Origin: UBA2991 sp965221735
Lineage (GTDB): Bacteria; Chloroflexota; Dehalococcoidia; Tepidiformales; Tepidiformaceae
Assembly: GCA_965221735.1 (NCBI GenBank)
Contig: OZ244910.1
Location: 2,790,001 to 2,854,000, forward strand
DNA: 64,000 nucleotides
Direction of reading: 5' to 3'
Position 1 is the stretch's first letter; each line of letters starts with the position of its first letter. Shown piece by piece: positions 9,016-17,458 of this stretch. The position numbers and the translations under genes are program-made. The notes beneath the pieces were generated by a model that had not been told where the DNA came from, searched no databases, and saw only the letters and a program-made list of their open reading frames with translations.

Positions 9016-9447
9016 ATGGCAGGAATCGTCCGGTACGACCCCTTCGACTCGCCCCGTGAGTTCATGGAGCGCTTCTTCAACCGCGCGTTCGGCCCGGCCG
9101 AGGCGAGCGGCTACGACGAGGGCGCCCTCGGCGTCGACATCTCGGAGACCGAGCAGGAACTGATCGTGCGCGCCTCCCTCCCCGGCTTCGCCGAGGACGA
9201 GATCGACGTGCAGCTGCACCAGGGCGTGCTCTCCATCAAGGCCGAGCACAGCGTGAGCGAGGCGAGCGAGGACGAGCGCTACCACCGTCGCGAGCGGCGC
9301 TGGTCGACCCTGAGCCGGCGGCTGGCCCTCCCGGGCGTGCTGCACGACGCCGACGTGAACGCAGAGCTCGCGAACGGCGTGCTCACGCTGCGCATCCCGG
9401 TGCCGGCTGCCGCGAAGCCGAAGCAGATCAAGATCGCGACCGGCTAA
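9016..9447 (+). CDS. hsp20: Hsp20 / alpha-crystallin small heat-shock protein
   Basis: A 143-residue ATP-independent holdase chaperone. The start MAGIVRYDPFDSPREFMERF is the typical bacterial Hsp20 N-terminus. The alpha-crystallin domain spans about residues 35-130 (VDISETEQELIVRASLPGF...). The ANGVLTLRIPV segment near the end gives the ANGVL family signature, followed by a short Lys-rich tail. The ATG at 9016 is chosen because GAGAGGAG lies 12 bases upstream; a GTG 21 bases earlier lies inside the palindrome. Heat control by HrcA is likely from the CIRCE-like site. Confidence 0.95.
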   Translation: MAGIVRYDPFDSPREFMERFFNRAFGPAEASGYDEGALGVDISETEQELIVRASLPGFAEDEIDVQLHQGVLSIKAEHSVSEASEDERYHRRERRWSTLSRRLALPGVLHDADVNAELANGVLTLRIPVPAAAKPKQIKIATG

Positions 9448-9476
9448 CGCCGGCGCGTTCGCCATCCCTCCCGAGG

Positions 9477-9503
9477 AAGGGGCCGCCCAGGCGGCCCCTT
9501 TCT
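9477..9503 (+). terminator. terminator of the Hsp20 gene
   Basis: An 11-bp stem AAGGGGCCGCC/GGCGGCCCCTT with a 2-base tip is followed by TCT. It separates two convergent genes and may work in both directions. Confidence 0.75.
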
Positions 9504-9514
9504 CATGTCCGCGA

Positions 9515-9928
9515 TCAGCCGTCGCGGGGCGGGCGGGGGAGCCAGGTGTGGTCCATGTCGAAGTAGTCGGACCAGCGGGCGATCTTGCCGTCGCGGATGA
9601 CGAAGACGCCGCAGACGGGCACGTCCCAGCGCTTCCCGGCGACCTCGAAGCTGTCGGTGCGCTCGTTCAGGACGACATCGCCGTTGGCGGCCTGGTGGTG
9701 GACGACCCAGCCGAGGTTCTTGCTGCCGCGCTCCTCGTCCGGGGCACCTCCGCCGCCGAGCATGGCGGCGATGTTGGCGCCGCCCTCGATCGGGGGCAGG
9801 GGGATGTTGTGATAGACGGCGTCTTCGGTGAAGTAGGGGGCCACGGCCTCGGTGGTCAGGTAGGCGGCGTCCCACTCCCTGCAGAAGCGGGTGACGAGCT
9901 CGTCGTTGGCGCGTTCGCGGTCGTCCAT
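9515..9928 (-). CDS. limonene-1,2-epoxide hydrolase family protein
   Basis: A 137-residue NTF2-like alpha+beta cone. All five residues that form the active site in Rhodococcus limonene-epoxide hydrolase (Tyr53, Asn55, Arg99, Asp101, Asp132 there) have counterparts with the same spacing: VYHNIP gives Y-x-N, NERTDSF gives R-x-D, and RWSDYFDM gives the last Asp. This supports real epoxide hydrolase activity rather than a generic SnoaL-like fold. Such enzymes open a small epoxide to a diol in the cytoplasm. The substrate here is not proven. The gene faces the Hsp20 gene. Confidence 0.8.
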   Translation of the reverse strand: MDDRERANDELVTRFCREWDAAYLTTEAVAPYFTEDAVYHNIPLPPIEGGANIAAMLGGGGAPDEERGSKNLGWVVHHQAANGDVVLNERTDSFEVAGKRWDVPVCGVFVIRDGKIARWSDYFDMDHTWLPRPPRDG

Positions 9929-10033
9929 GCGGGGGTCTCCTCGTGTTGGCGGTTGGGTGGGGATGGTACCGCGCGGGACGGGGCGGGGAGCGGCGCGCTA
10001 AGCTCCCCGCCAACAGACACGAGGGGGAGCGCC

Positions 10034-10807
10034 ATGCGCTTGCAGGACAAGGTCGCGATCGTCACCGGTGGGGGACAGGGCATCGGGCGGGAGTACAGCC
10101 TGCGCTTCGCGGAGGAGGGCGCGTCCGTGGCCGTCGCCGACCTGCGGGCTGAGGAAGCGAAGCAGGTCGAGTCGGAGATCGAGGCGACGGGAGCGTCGGC
10201 GCTCGCCATCCACGCCGACGTGGCGGACGAAGAAGGGGCGGCGAAGATGGTCGCGGAGACGGTCGAGCGGTTCGGGCGGGTCGACATCCTCGTGAACAAC
10301 GCCGCCATCTACTACGACCTCGAGGTCGGCGATCCGAGCATCGACTACCTGCGGCGGGTGCTGGACGTGAACCTGGTCGGCATCCTCGTGTGCGGGCGGG
10401 CGGTGTTCCCGCAGATGAAGGAGCAGGGAGGCGGCTCGATCATCAACATCTCGTCGATCGCCTCCTACATGTTCAACAAGCCGCCGGGGGAGGTGGAGAA
10501 CTTCCCCAACTACGCCTACGGGCTCTCGAAGTCGGGGGTGGTGTACCTGACGAAGTCGATGGCAAAGACGGCGGGGCCCTCGAACATCCGCGTGAACGCG
10601 ATCGCGCCGGGCGTGACGATGACGGACGCGACGAGGCGGGTCGTTCCGGAGGCGTTCGCCGAGCACATGCGGCAGCAGGCAGCGCTGGGGACGTCGCTCG
10701 AGCCGGGCGACCTGACGGGCACGGCCGTGTTCCTGGCCTCGGACGAGAGCCGCATGATGACCGGCCAAACGCTGATCGTCGACGCCGGCATCTACGCGAA
10801 CGGCTGA
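10034..10807 (+). CDS. short-chain dehydrogenase/reductase
   Basis: A 257-residue classical SDR that oxidises an alcohol or reduces a ketone with NAD(P). The cofactor motif is TGGGQGIG near residue 12, NNAA follows at about 90, the catalytic Ser lies in NISSIASY, and the YxxxK motif is YGLSK. An Asp-type residue after the second strand (VADLR) suggests NAD preference. The ATG at 10034 has GAGGGGGAG 4 bases upstream. It is followed 3 bases later by a second SDR, so the two are an operon. Confidence 0.9.
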   Translation: MRLQDKVAIVTGGGQGIGREYSLRFAEEGASVAVADLRAEEAKQVESEIEATGASALAIHADVADEEGAAKMVAETVERFGRVDILVNNAAIYYDLEVGDPSIDYLRRVLDVNLVGILVCGRAVFPQMKEQGGGSIINISSIASYMFNKPPGEVENFPNYAYGLSKSGVVYLTKSMAKTAGPSNIRVNAIAPGVTMTDATRRVVPEAFAEHMRQQAALGTSLEPGDLTGTAVFLASDESRMMTGQTLIVDAGIYANG

Positions 10808-10810
10808 CGC

Positions 10811-11632
10811 GTGAGCGAGCCGTTCCTGGCGGGCAAGGTCGCGGTCGTCACGGGCGGGGCGATGGGGATCGGGCGCGCCTGCGTGGAGGCGCTGGCGGCC
10901 GAGGGCGCGAGCGTCGTGACGTGCGACCTGCGCCCGCTGGTGGAGGAGGTCGCCGGGGAGGTGACGGCGCGGGGCGGCGGCGAGGTGGTGGGGCTGGTCG
11001 CGGACGTGTCGGAACCGGAGGACGTGTACCGCACGATTGACCTGGCGGCGGAGCGGTTCGGTGGGGTCGACATCCTCGTGAACAACGCGGCCGTCTGGGG
11101 AGACCACACGGTGCAGGACCCGCGGAGCAAGGCGCTGCGGGAGTACGAGTCGATCATGGGGACGAACCTGCGGGGGTGCTTCCTCTTCGGGCGGGCGGTG
11201 ATGCCGGGCATGATCGAGCGGGGCGGGGGCGACATCGTGAACATGAGCACCTACTACGTCGTGCCGCCGAAGCCGCTGATGCCGCGCACGCCCGAGGAGC
11301 TAGCGATCGTGGGCGAGCGGCCGCCCTTCACCGACCTCTACAGCGCCTCGAAGTTCGCCCTGACCGGCCTGACGCAGGCGTGGGCGGGAGCGCTGCGGGA
11401 GCACGGCGTGCGGGTGAACGCGATCTGCATGGGCGAGACGGACACGCCCATGCTGCGCGCCTACTGGCAGGGTCGCCCCTTCCCCTACCGGGTCGAGACC
11501 TGGATCCGGCCGGAGCAGATCGCGGGACTCGTGCTGGACCTGCTGCGCGAGGGGCCGGAGGGGCGCACGGGCGAGAACATCGGCGCGTGGGTGGGCGTTC
11601 CCGTCGAGCTGCCTCCGCGCGACGGGGACTGA
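10811..11632 (+). CDS. short-chain dehydrogenase/reductase
   Basis: A 273-residue classical SDR starting with GTG. TGGAMGIG is the nucleotide-binding motif, NNAAVWGD follows the fourth strand, and the catalytic Tyr/Lys pair is in YSASK. There is an insertion of about 25 residues before the Tyr (VVPPKPLMPRTPEELAIVGE) compared with its upstream neighbour, likely part of the substrate pocket. It is co-transcribed with the preceding SDR. Both probably act in the same catabolic route; the substrate is unknown. Confidence 0.88.
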   Translation: MSEPFLAGKVAVVTGGAMGIGRACVEALAAEGASVVTCDLRPLVEEVAGEVTARGGGEVVGLVADVSEPEDVYRTIDLAAERFGGVDILVNNAAVWGDHTVQDPRSKALREYESIMGTNLRGCFLFGRAVMPGMIERGGGDIVNMSTYYVVPPKPLMPRTPEELAIVGERPPFTDLYSASKFALTGLTQAWAGALREHGVRVNAICMGETDTPMLRAYWQGRPFPYRVETWIRPEQIAGLVLDLLREGPEGRTGENIGAWVGVPVELPPRDGD

Positions 11633-11642
11633 GGGGCGCTCG

Positions 11643-12251
11643 CTAGCTCCAGCCGTTCCAGTGGATTACCTCCTCCACCGGCTTGCGCGTGACCGGACCG
11701 AAGCGGCCCTTCGGATAGCCGACGGGAATGGTGGCGCCGATGGAGACGTTCCCGGGGACGCCGAAGCGCTCCTTGATGGCCTCCTCGTTGGCCATCTGGA
11801 AGGTGGTCATGGCGGCCCCGAGGCCGAGGGCGCGGGCGGCGAGGAGGAGGTTCTGGGTGGCGGGGTAGATGGTCGACCACATGAACATGGGGTTGGGCTC
11901 GCCGCCCGGCGGATAGCCGTTCTCGACGCAGGGGAAGATGACGGCGGGCACCTGGTCGAAGTTGTTCACGAGGTCGGCGACGGCGCGCATCATGCGGGCG
12001 GGAGGCTCGTCGCCCTCGGGCACCTGGAAGCGGGCTCCGAACTGCTCGCGCATGAGTTCGCCGAGGAACTGCTTGCCCCCGGGCTCGTCGACGATGAGGA
12101 AGCCCCAGAGCTGGGTGTTGCCGGCGCTGGGGGCGCGGGTGGCGGCATGCACGAGCTTGCGCAGCAGGTCGCGGTCGACGGGGTCGGGCTTGAGCCGGCG
12201 CATGGCGCGGCAGGTGTCCATGACTTCGAAGATGTCGCTGGTGGTGCTCAT
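11643..12251 (-). CDS. nitroreductase family protein
   Basis: A 202-residue FMN-dependent nitroreductase-fold enzyme. The N-terminal helix TCRAMRRLKPDPVDRDLLRK and the APSAGNTQLWGFLIV segment form the FMN-binding start of the family, and ALGLGAAMTTF with the C-terminal GATIPVGYPKGRFGPVTRKP completes it. The family reduces nitroaromatics, quinones or enones, or dehydrogenates; specificity cannot be inferred. It faces the SDR pair. Confidence 0.88.
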   Translation of the reverse strand: MSTTSDIFEVMDTCRAMRRLKPDPVDRDLLRKLVHAATRAPSAGNTQLWGFLIVDEPGGKQFLGELMREQFGARFQVPEGDEPPARMMRAVADLVNNFDQVPAVIFPCVENGYPPGGEPNPMFMWSTIYPATQNLLLAARALGLGAAMTTFQMANEEAIKERFGVPGNVSIGATIPVGYPKGRFGPVTRKPVEEVIHWNGWS

Positions 12252-12326
12252 GGCGGGAGTCTCCTGGTGGCAGGCCCTTCGTTCCGGGTCTGCGGTCGCT
12301 GCAGGATTCTAGCGGGGTCCCGGTGG

Positions 12327-12725
12327 TCAGACGCGGGCGTCGAGGCGGGCGATGTCGCCGGGCCAGTCGAGCAGCCGCGCATCCGCGGTGATGAGGCGGT
12401 GCCCCTCGAGGGCGGTGGCGAGGATGACACGGTCGGCGGGGTCGCCATGGATGTCGCGCAGGGAGCCGGCGCGGACGGCGATGGCGCCGTCAACGGGGAT
12501 CTCGACGAGGCCGTCCCGCAGGAGGGAGGCGCGCCAGGCGGAGAGGTCGGCCGGCAACTCGACGCGCCCCTTCTCCTGCAGCATGCCGGCTTCCCAGAAG
12601 GTGATAGTCGAAACGGCGGCGTTCCCGGCCTGCCACTCGCGCTCGATGAGCTCGCGGGCGTCGCGACCCAGCGGGGGACGAGCATGCCAGAACCAGACCA
12701 GGGCGTGGGTGTCCAGCAGGATCAT
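12327..12725 (-). CDS. vapC: PIN-domain ribonuclease toxin of a VapBC-type module
   Basis: A 132-residue PIN-domain protein. The first acidic residue is in LLDTHALVWFW, the middle Glu in TFWEAGMLQEKGR, and the C-terminal cluster in DPADRVILATALEGHRLITADARL, so the metal-binding acidic set is complete. VapC toxins cut tRNA or rRNA when not bound by antitoxin. The start codon overlaps the antitoxin stop by 4 bases (ATGA), the usual coupled arrangement. Confidence 0.9.
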   Translation of the reverse strand: MILLDTHALVWFWHARPPLGRDARELIEREWQAGNAAVSTITFWEAGMLQEKGRVELPADLSAWRASLLRDGLVEIPVDGAIAVRAGSLRDIHGDPADRVILATALEGHRLITADARLLDWPGDIARLDARV

Positions 12726-12994
12726 GGATTGAGGACACGGTCAGGGTCGGTCTCCGCCTCCCACTCCACATCGACCGGCTCGATGAGGTCGTCGTGCATG
12801 ACGATGTCGCCCCCGCGCCCAAACCAGCTGGCCGGCTTGTCCTCGCAGGGTGCGAGCCTGGCCACGGGCTTTCCGCGCTTGGTGATAATGATCTCCTCGC
12901 CGCTCTCGGCGATCTCGTCCATGAGGGCAAGGCACCTGGCCTTGAACTCGGACGCCTTCATGGTGCGGGCTCCATCGTCCCTCTCCGTGACCAT
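12722..12994 (-). CDS. vapB: Phd/YefM-type antitoxin
   Basis: A 90-residue antitoxin of the Phd/YefM fold. The KASEFKARCLALMDEIAESG segment followed by EIIITKRGKPVARL is the diagnostic N-terminal DNA-binding and dimerisation domain; the acidic C-terminal tail (VDVEWEAETDPDRV) would wrap the PIN toxin. I chose the ATG at 12994 because GGGAGAG lies 5 bases upstream; an upstream GTG at 13024 would lie before the expected transcription start, and an ATG at 12961 is the alternative. It probably represses its own promoter. Confidence 0.85.
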   Translation of the reverse strand: MVTERDDGARTMKASEFKARCLALMDEIAESGEEIIITKRGKPVARLAPCEDKPASWFGRGGDIVMHDDLIEPVDVEWEAETDPDRVLNP

Positions 12995-13016
12995 GATCGT
13001 GCTCTCCCGTGCCAAT

Positions 13017-13047
13017 GTGACCACTATGGTAGCAGTACGTGACCACT
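13017..13047 (-). promoter_or_regulatory. promoter and operator region of the antitoxin-toxin genes
   Basis: Two copies of GTGACCACT (13017-13025 and 13039-13047) are 22 bases apart, two helical turns, and bracket a minus-strand TACCAT -10-like element at 13026-13031. Two phased sites around the -10 fit autorepression by the antitoxin complex. Confidence 0.5.
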
Positions 13048-13098
13048 TCGGATGGAAAGCTCCTCCCGGAGGGCGGCGCTGGGCGCTACACTGCGGCC

Positions 13099-13491
13099 AT
13101 GCCCATCAACCTGGACCTGCCGGACATCCTGCGCGACGACCACGACGCGACCTACACGGCGCATCAGCTCGAGCCGACGATCGCGCGGCTGCGGGACGCG
13201 GTGGGCGACCTCGGCGCGGAGGAACCGACGCCGCAGGGTCTGGCGGCGGCGTGGACGCGGATCGCGGAGCTGCGGCTCCCGCGCAAGGCCGTGCCCGGTC
13301 CGGTGCTGGACGAGATCGAGGACCTGGTGGTGGAGTGGGGGTCGCGGGGCATGGGCGGAATCGCGCGCCATGCCTACTCGCTCAGCCCCGATGAACTGGG
13401 CCGCGAGGCGGAGCGCATCCGGGACATGCTGGAGGCGACGGAGGCGGCGGCCGCGAGCGCGCCTCCGGGCCCGATGTTCCTGAGCGAGTAG
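13099..13491 (+). CDS. protein of unknown function
   Basis: A 130-residue mostly helical, acidic, soluble protein without a recognisable domain. The strong TACACT -10 element at 13087-13092 ends 6 bases before the ATG, so the transcript is probably leaderless. It starts MPINLDLPDILRDDHDATY and ends with a low-complexity Ala-rich part. It may be co-transcribed with the membrane gene 20 bases downstream. Confidence 0.6.
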   Translation: MPINLDLPDILRDDHDATYTAHQLEPTIARLRDAVGDLGAEEPTPQGLAAAWTRIAELRLPRKAVPGPVLDEIEDLVVEWGSRGMGGIARHAYSLSPDELGREAERIRDMLEATEAAAASAPPGPMFLSE

Positions 13492-13511
13492 CGGCCTCCG
13501 GGCCGGCCGCC

Positions 13512-14700
13512 ATGAGCGCCGAAGCGATCGCGGCCACGGAAGGGTGGTTCCGCAGGCGGGGCGTCCCCCACTTCATCCAGAACTACAACGCCCGCGAGGA
13601 CATCCTCACGCGGGCGCTGCCGTTCCTCGTGATTGCACTCCTGGTTGAGGCCTTCCTCTTCGTGAACCCGGATCTCCCGTGGTGGACGAACGTGCTGGTC
13701 GTGGGGTTCGTGCTCCTGTTCATCCTGGGAAGCTGGGCGGGGATCAACTTCCTGCGGGGACGGAGGCTGTTGGCGCTGCCGGAGCGGGTGGGGTGGGTGG
13801 AGGTGCTGGTGTACCTGCTGCTGCCGGGCTCGCTCGCAGCCATTCTCGACCTGAACTGGACGCATCTTCCCTCGCTCGTGTTCCTGAACGCGGTCATCCT
13901 GGCGGTGATCTTCGCGGTCGTGAGCTACGGGCTGGTGCCGATCCTGGGCTGGGCGGGATGGCTCCTCGTCCGCAACCTCCGCGACGTCGCGGGGCTGTTC
14001 GCACGCGCCCTGCCACTGCTGCTCCTGTTCGTGACGTTCCTCTTCATCACCGAGGAGGTGTGGAGACTGGCAGGCGGGCTCGAGGGGTCCCCTGCTGGGG
14101 CTGCTGGCCGGCCTCTTCGGCGTGGTCACCGGCGCCTTTCTCGTCTCCCGGCTGCCCGGCGAGATCGGCGAGCTGGAGACGTTCGACAGCGCCCAACGGG
14201 TGGAGGGGTTGGTGCGGGGGACGCCCGCGGAGCAGCTTCGGGTGGAAGCGGGGACGCTTCAGCTGGATGCGCCGCTCAGCAGGCGGCAGTGGCTCAACGC
14301 GGGGCTGGTCGCGCTCCTGAGCCTGACGCTGCAGGTGGCCTTCGTGAGCGTGGTGCTGGGAGTCTTCTTCGTCGTCTTCGGCGTGATCGCGATGGACGAA
14401 GCGCTGGTCCGGGACTGGGTCGGGCGCGAGCCGCACATCCTCCTCGACATCGACGACGCGAGCGGAGCCGTGCTGACACTGGAGCACCTGAAGGTGGCGC
14501 TCTTCCTCACCACCTTCTCGGCCTTCTACTTCACGGTGAGCATCGTCACCAGCCCCGGCTACCGCGCGGAGTTCTTCGAGGACGTCGTGCGCGACCTGCG
14601 GCAGGCGCTGGCCGTGCGCACCGTCTATGTGACGGCCATCGAGCAGCAGGGTGAAGCGGGAGACGCGGTCGCGGCGGGCGGGGGCGGGGGCGACCCCTAG
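13512..14700 (+). pseudogene. multi-pass membrane protein gene with an internal frameshift
   Basis: The first part (13512 to about 14090) encodes an N-terminus of 190 residues with about five hydrophobic segments ending TEEVWRLAGGLEG. From about 14089 the protein continues in the +1 frame (PLLGLLAGLFGVVTGAFLVS) with three further hydrophobic segments and ends at 14700. Both halves have coding character typical of the region, and together they would make one protein of about 396 residues. The break sits at a GGGGTCCCC run (14084-14092), where one base appears to be extra. A sequencing error, a recent mutation or, less likely, a +1 recoding site would all fit. The family is not recognised. Confidence 0.65.
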
Positions 14701-15176
14701 GCGCCGGTAATCTCGCCGAGCTCCTTCCAGGGGCGGGCGCGGCGCGCATTCCAGTGCGCGACCCAGCTATCGACGATGCCCTGACCGCCGTGGTGGTAGT
14801 CGACCTCAAGGGTCACTTCGCCGGCGTCGTTGAATTCGAGGCGGGACATTCCCTCGAAGCTGACCCACCTGCCGTAGTCGTCGCTCTCCTCGTCGATGAT
14901 CTGGCCGTAGGCCATCCAGAGGACAGCGACGCCGCGGTGGCCCTCGGCGACGTACAGCTCCTCGACGGGGACGCGGAGGGTGATGCCGACCCTGCGGCTG
15001 GCCCAGAACTCGCGAATCTCCTCGCGGCCGCGCAGGGGCTCCGCATGGCCGACGACGTCGCGCATGACGGCATCCTCGGCGAACCACTGGTCGGGGCCGT
15101 AGGGGTCGCCGCTGCTCCAGCCGCCCTCCTCGAAGAGCTTGCGGGCGGTCTCGAGATCATTGGTTCCGACGGGCAT
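14697..15176 (-). CDS. NTF2/SnoaL-like protein, copy A of a tandem pair
   Basis: A 159-residue SnoaL-like fold protein: an N-terminal helix pair, a WFAEDAVMRD strand, FWASRRVGITLRVPVEEL and VTLEVDYHHGGQG. It differs from its neighbour at 15233-15712 at about 25 positions with no length change. The family includes small hydrolases, isomerases and proteins of unknown function; no known active-site set is obvious. Its stop overlaps the stop of the convergent membrane gene in a shared ctag. Confidence 0.8.
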   Translation of the reverse strand: MPVGTNDLETARKLFEEGGWSSGDPYGPDQWFAEDAVMRDVVGHAEPLRGREEIREFWASRRVGITLRVPVEELYVAEGHRGVAVLWMAYGQIIDEESDDYGRWVSFEGMSRLEFNDAGEVTLEVDYHHGGQGIVDSWVAHWNARRARPWKELGEITGA

Positions 15177-15232
15177 GGTTCACTCCTCAGCGGTGGTCTG
15201 GCGGGGTGGGAACGACAGGTTTCGTTCGGCGG

Positions 15233-15712
15233 TCAGGCCCCGGTGATCTCGCCGAGCTCCTTCCAGGGACGGGCGCGGCGGGCGTTCCAGTGCGCGACCC
15301 AGCTATCGGTCACGCCCTGGGGGCCGTGGTGGTAGTCGACCTCGAGGGTCACCTTGCCCTCGTCGTTGAACTCGAGGCGGGACATGCCCTCGAAGGTGAT
15401 CCACTTGGCGTAGTTCTCGTTCTCCTCGTCCATGATCTGGACGTAGGCCATCCAGAGGACGGCGACGCCGCGATGGCCCTCGGCGACGTAGAGGTCCTCG
15501 ACGGGAACACGCAGGGTGATGCCGACCTTCTGGCTGGCCCAGAACTGGCGGATCTCCTCGTGGCCACGCAGCGCATCCTCATGGCCGACGATGTCGCGCA
15601 TGACGGCGTCCTCGGCGAACCACTGGTCGGGGCCGTAGGGGTCGCCGCTGCCCCATCCGCCTTCCTCAAAGAGCTTGCGGGCGGTTTCAAGATCGTTCGG
15701 TCCGACGGGCAT
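15233..15712 (-). CDS. NTF2/SnoaL-like protein, copy B of a tandem pair
   Basis: The second, 159-residue copy, roughly 84% identical by eye to copy A. Similarity extends into the upstream sequence (cactcctcagc then a gtctggcggg block before each start), so the duplication unit of about 536 bases includes the ribosome-binding region. Differences such as EESDDYGRW against EENENYAKW cluster in one surface stretch, hinting at divergence of ligand or partner. It is the upstream gene of the pair and could be co-transcribed with copy A. Confidence 0.8.
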   Translation of the reverse strand: MPVGPNDLETARKLFEEGGWGSGDPYGPDQWFAEDAVMRDIVGHEDALRGHEEIRQFWASQKVGITLRVPVEDLYVAEGHRGVAVLWMAYVQIMDEENENYAKWITFEGMSRLEFNDEGKVTLEVDYHHGPQGVTDSWVAHWNARRARPWKELGEITGA

Positions 15713-15781
15713 GGCGCACTCCTCAGCCGCCGTCTGGCGGGGCGGGAATCATAGCGCACGGGGATGGGCGATCGCTCGGGC

Positions 15782-17314
15782 TCAGTCGCCCCCGCCGCTC
15801 GCGAAGGCGGCTTCGATCTGCATGCGGTCGTCCTCCCAGAGGAGGTTCACGATGAGACCGAGGGTGACTCCCTCCAGGTCGACGCCGTCAAGCTCGTCGA
15901 GGGTGGAGGCGAGGAGGCCCATGATGTCGACGTAGGCGTAGGTCGCCAGCCCCCTGTCCAGCGTGGCGAGGGTGGCGGAGAAGTGCTCCGAGCCGGCGAG
16001 GGAGGGGCCGTTCCCGTCGAGCACGGCCTCGATGGCGGCGGCGCCCGGACCGAGGGCGGCGATGCCGTCCTCGACCGACAGGATCACCTCGCCTGCGTCG
16101 AGGGCCTCGGCGAAGAGCTCCTCCAGAAGCTCGCGCGCGTAGTCCTCGTTGTCGACCTCGGCGAGGAGCACGAAGCCGAAGTCATCCAGGTCCTCCGACG
16201 GCCACAGGGCAAACGCAAGCTCGCCTTCGAAGAGGGAGAGGACATCCTCGACGAGGCCCAGGTCGCCCTCCTCGTCGGCGGATTCGAGCACGGCGTCGCG
16301 GAGGCGAGCGGCGAGGCCGGTATCGCCGAAGGCCTCGTCAACGACACCGGCGACGTCGTAGACGGAGACGAAGACGGCGGTCTCGGCGGGAACCATCGCG
16401 GCGAAGCGGGAGTCGCGCGGACGGAGGAGGGGCACGAGCGGACCGGGGTCGCCGAGCATCGCGGCCTGGACACGGAACGAATCCTCGTCCGTTTTCACAA
16501 CCACGCCGATGGGTTCGGCGAAGAGCTCGTCGAGGCCGACGATGGCGAGGATGTCTGGTTCCTCGCCGCGCGCGTCCTCCGCACCGGACGCTTCCAGCGC
16601 CTCGTCCACCACGTTGCCCGGGTGGATGTAGACGAAGGCAAGCGCGTCCCCTTCGAGGGCGTTGCGCAGGCGGCGGAAGTCGTCGGCGTCGGCGAGGGCG
16701 CGCGTGTCGCCGAGCCGCGTGTCCACGATGGCGCGGAGGGTGGGCTCGTCCGCGGCGTAAACGAAATGGTCGCCGATGACGGCGAGGACGCCGCCCTCCT
16801 CCATCACCTTGTAGGGGGTATCCCGGTACTCGCGCGCCTCGAAACCGTCGCTGCGCCGGTTCAGGATGACCGCCTCGGCGGCCCTCGCGTCGCGGGCGCG
16901 GAAGATGACGGCGCCCCCGGGATCCTCCCCGTCGCCGTCGCCGTCGCCGACGCTCGAGATGAAGAAGACCGCGGCGCCCCCGAGGAAGGGCTCAATCTCC
17001 TCATCCCAGTCGATGCCCATGTCGGTCGCGAGCAGCTCACGCAGCTGGGCCAGCGAGTCTTCGGCGCCAGCGTCTTCCGCTTCATCAAGGGCCCCACCCC
17101 AGGAAGGGGAGTCGAGGTCGGTGGAGAGGGCGACGTAGAGCGCGACGTCCTCGGGGACGAGGTGGGCGGTGGGGATGTCGCCGATGCCGTCGGTGGGCGC
17201 GGGAACGCCGCCGTCGCGGAGGACGAACGAGAGAACGACGATCGCCGTGATGGCCAGGACGGCGCCGGTGACGAGGGCCAGCCTCGTGGAGAAGCGCTGG
17301 AGGAAGGAAGGCAC
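15782..17314 (-). CDS. DUF3352 membrane-anchored protein
   Basis: A 510-residue protein with one N-terminal membrane segment (about residues 12-32, ALVTGAVLAITAIVVLSFVL) and a large, very acidic extracytoplasmic part. The region VPEDVALYVALSTDLDSPSW and the later VPAETAVFVSVYDVAGVVDE and LDRGLATYAYVDI repeats match the pattern of DUF3352 proteins, whose function is unknown. No enzyme motif is visible. It is transcribed alone, divergent from the SDR gene at 17459. Confidence 0.75.
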   Translation of the reverse strand: MPSFLQRFSTRLALVTGAVLAITAIVVLSFVLRDGGVPAPTDGIGDIPTAHLVPEDVALYVALSTDLDSPSWGGALDEAEDAGAEDSLAQLRELLATDMGIDWDEEIEPFLGGAAVFFISSVGDGDGDGEDPGGAVIFRARDARAAEAVILNRRSDGFEAREYRDTPYKVMEEGGVLAVIGDHFVYAADEPTLRAIVDTRLGDTRALADADDFRRLRNALEGDALAFVYIHPGNVVDEALEASGAEDARGEEPDILAIVGLDELFAEPIGVVVKTDEDSFRVQAAMLGDPGPLVPLLRPRDSRFAAMVPAETAVFVSVYDVAGVVDEAFGDTGLAARLRDAVLESADEEGDLGLVEDVLSLFEGELAFALWPSEDLDDFGFVLLAEVDNEDYARELLEELFAEALDAGEVILSVEDGIAALGPGAAAIEAVLDGNGPSLAGSEHFSATLATLDRGLATYAYVDIMGLLASTLDELDGVDLEGVTLGLIVNLLWEDDRMQIEAAFASGGGD

Positions 17315-17458
17315 CGGAACAGCCTCGCCGGGCGGTGGTGGCCGCGCTTGCGCCTTCCACTATCGCAGGTCGGCGGGGAACACGGGTGCGGATCCCGGCG
17401 AGCGCCATCCGGGAGCGTGATAATGCGCCCGCCGGCAGTCGCGCGGCGGGAGGACGAG

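Noticed and set aside
14080..14100. Programmed +1 ribosomal frameshift
   Set aside because: No release-factor-type slippery stop or stimulatory motif is visible at the site; a sequence error or recent mutation is simpler. Kept only as an alternative.
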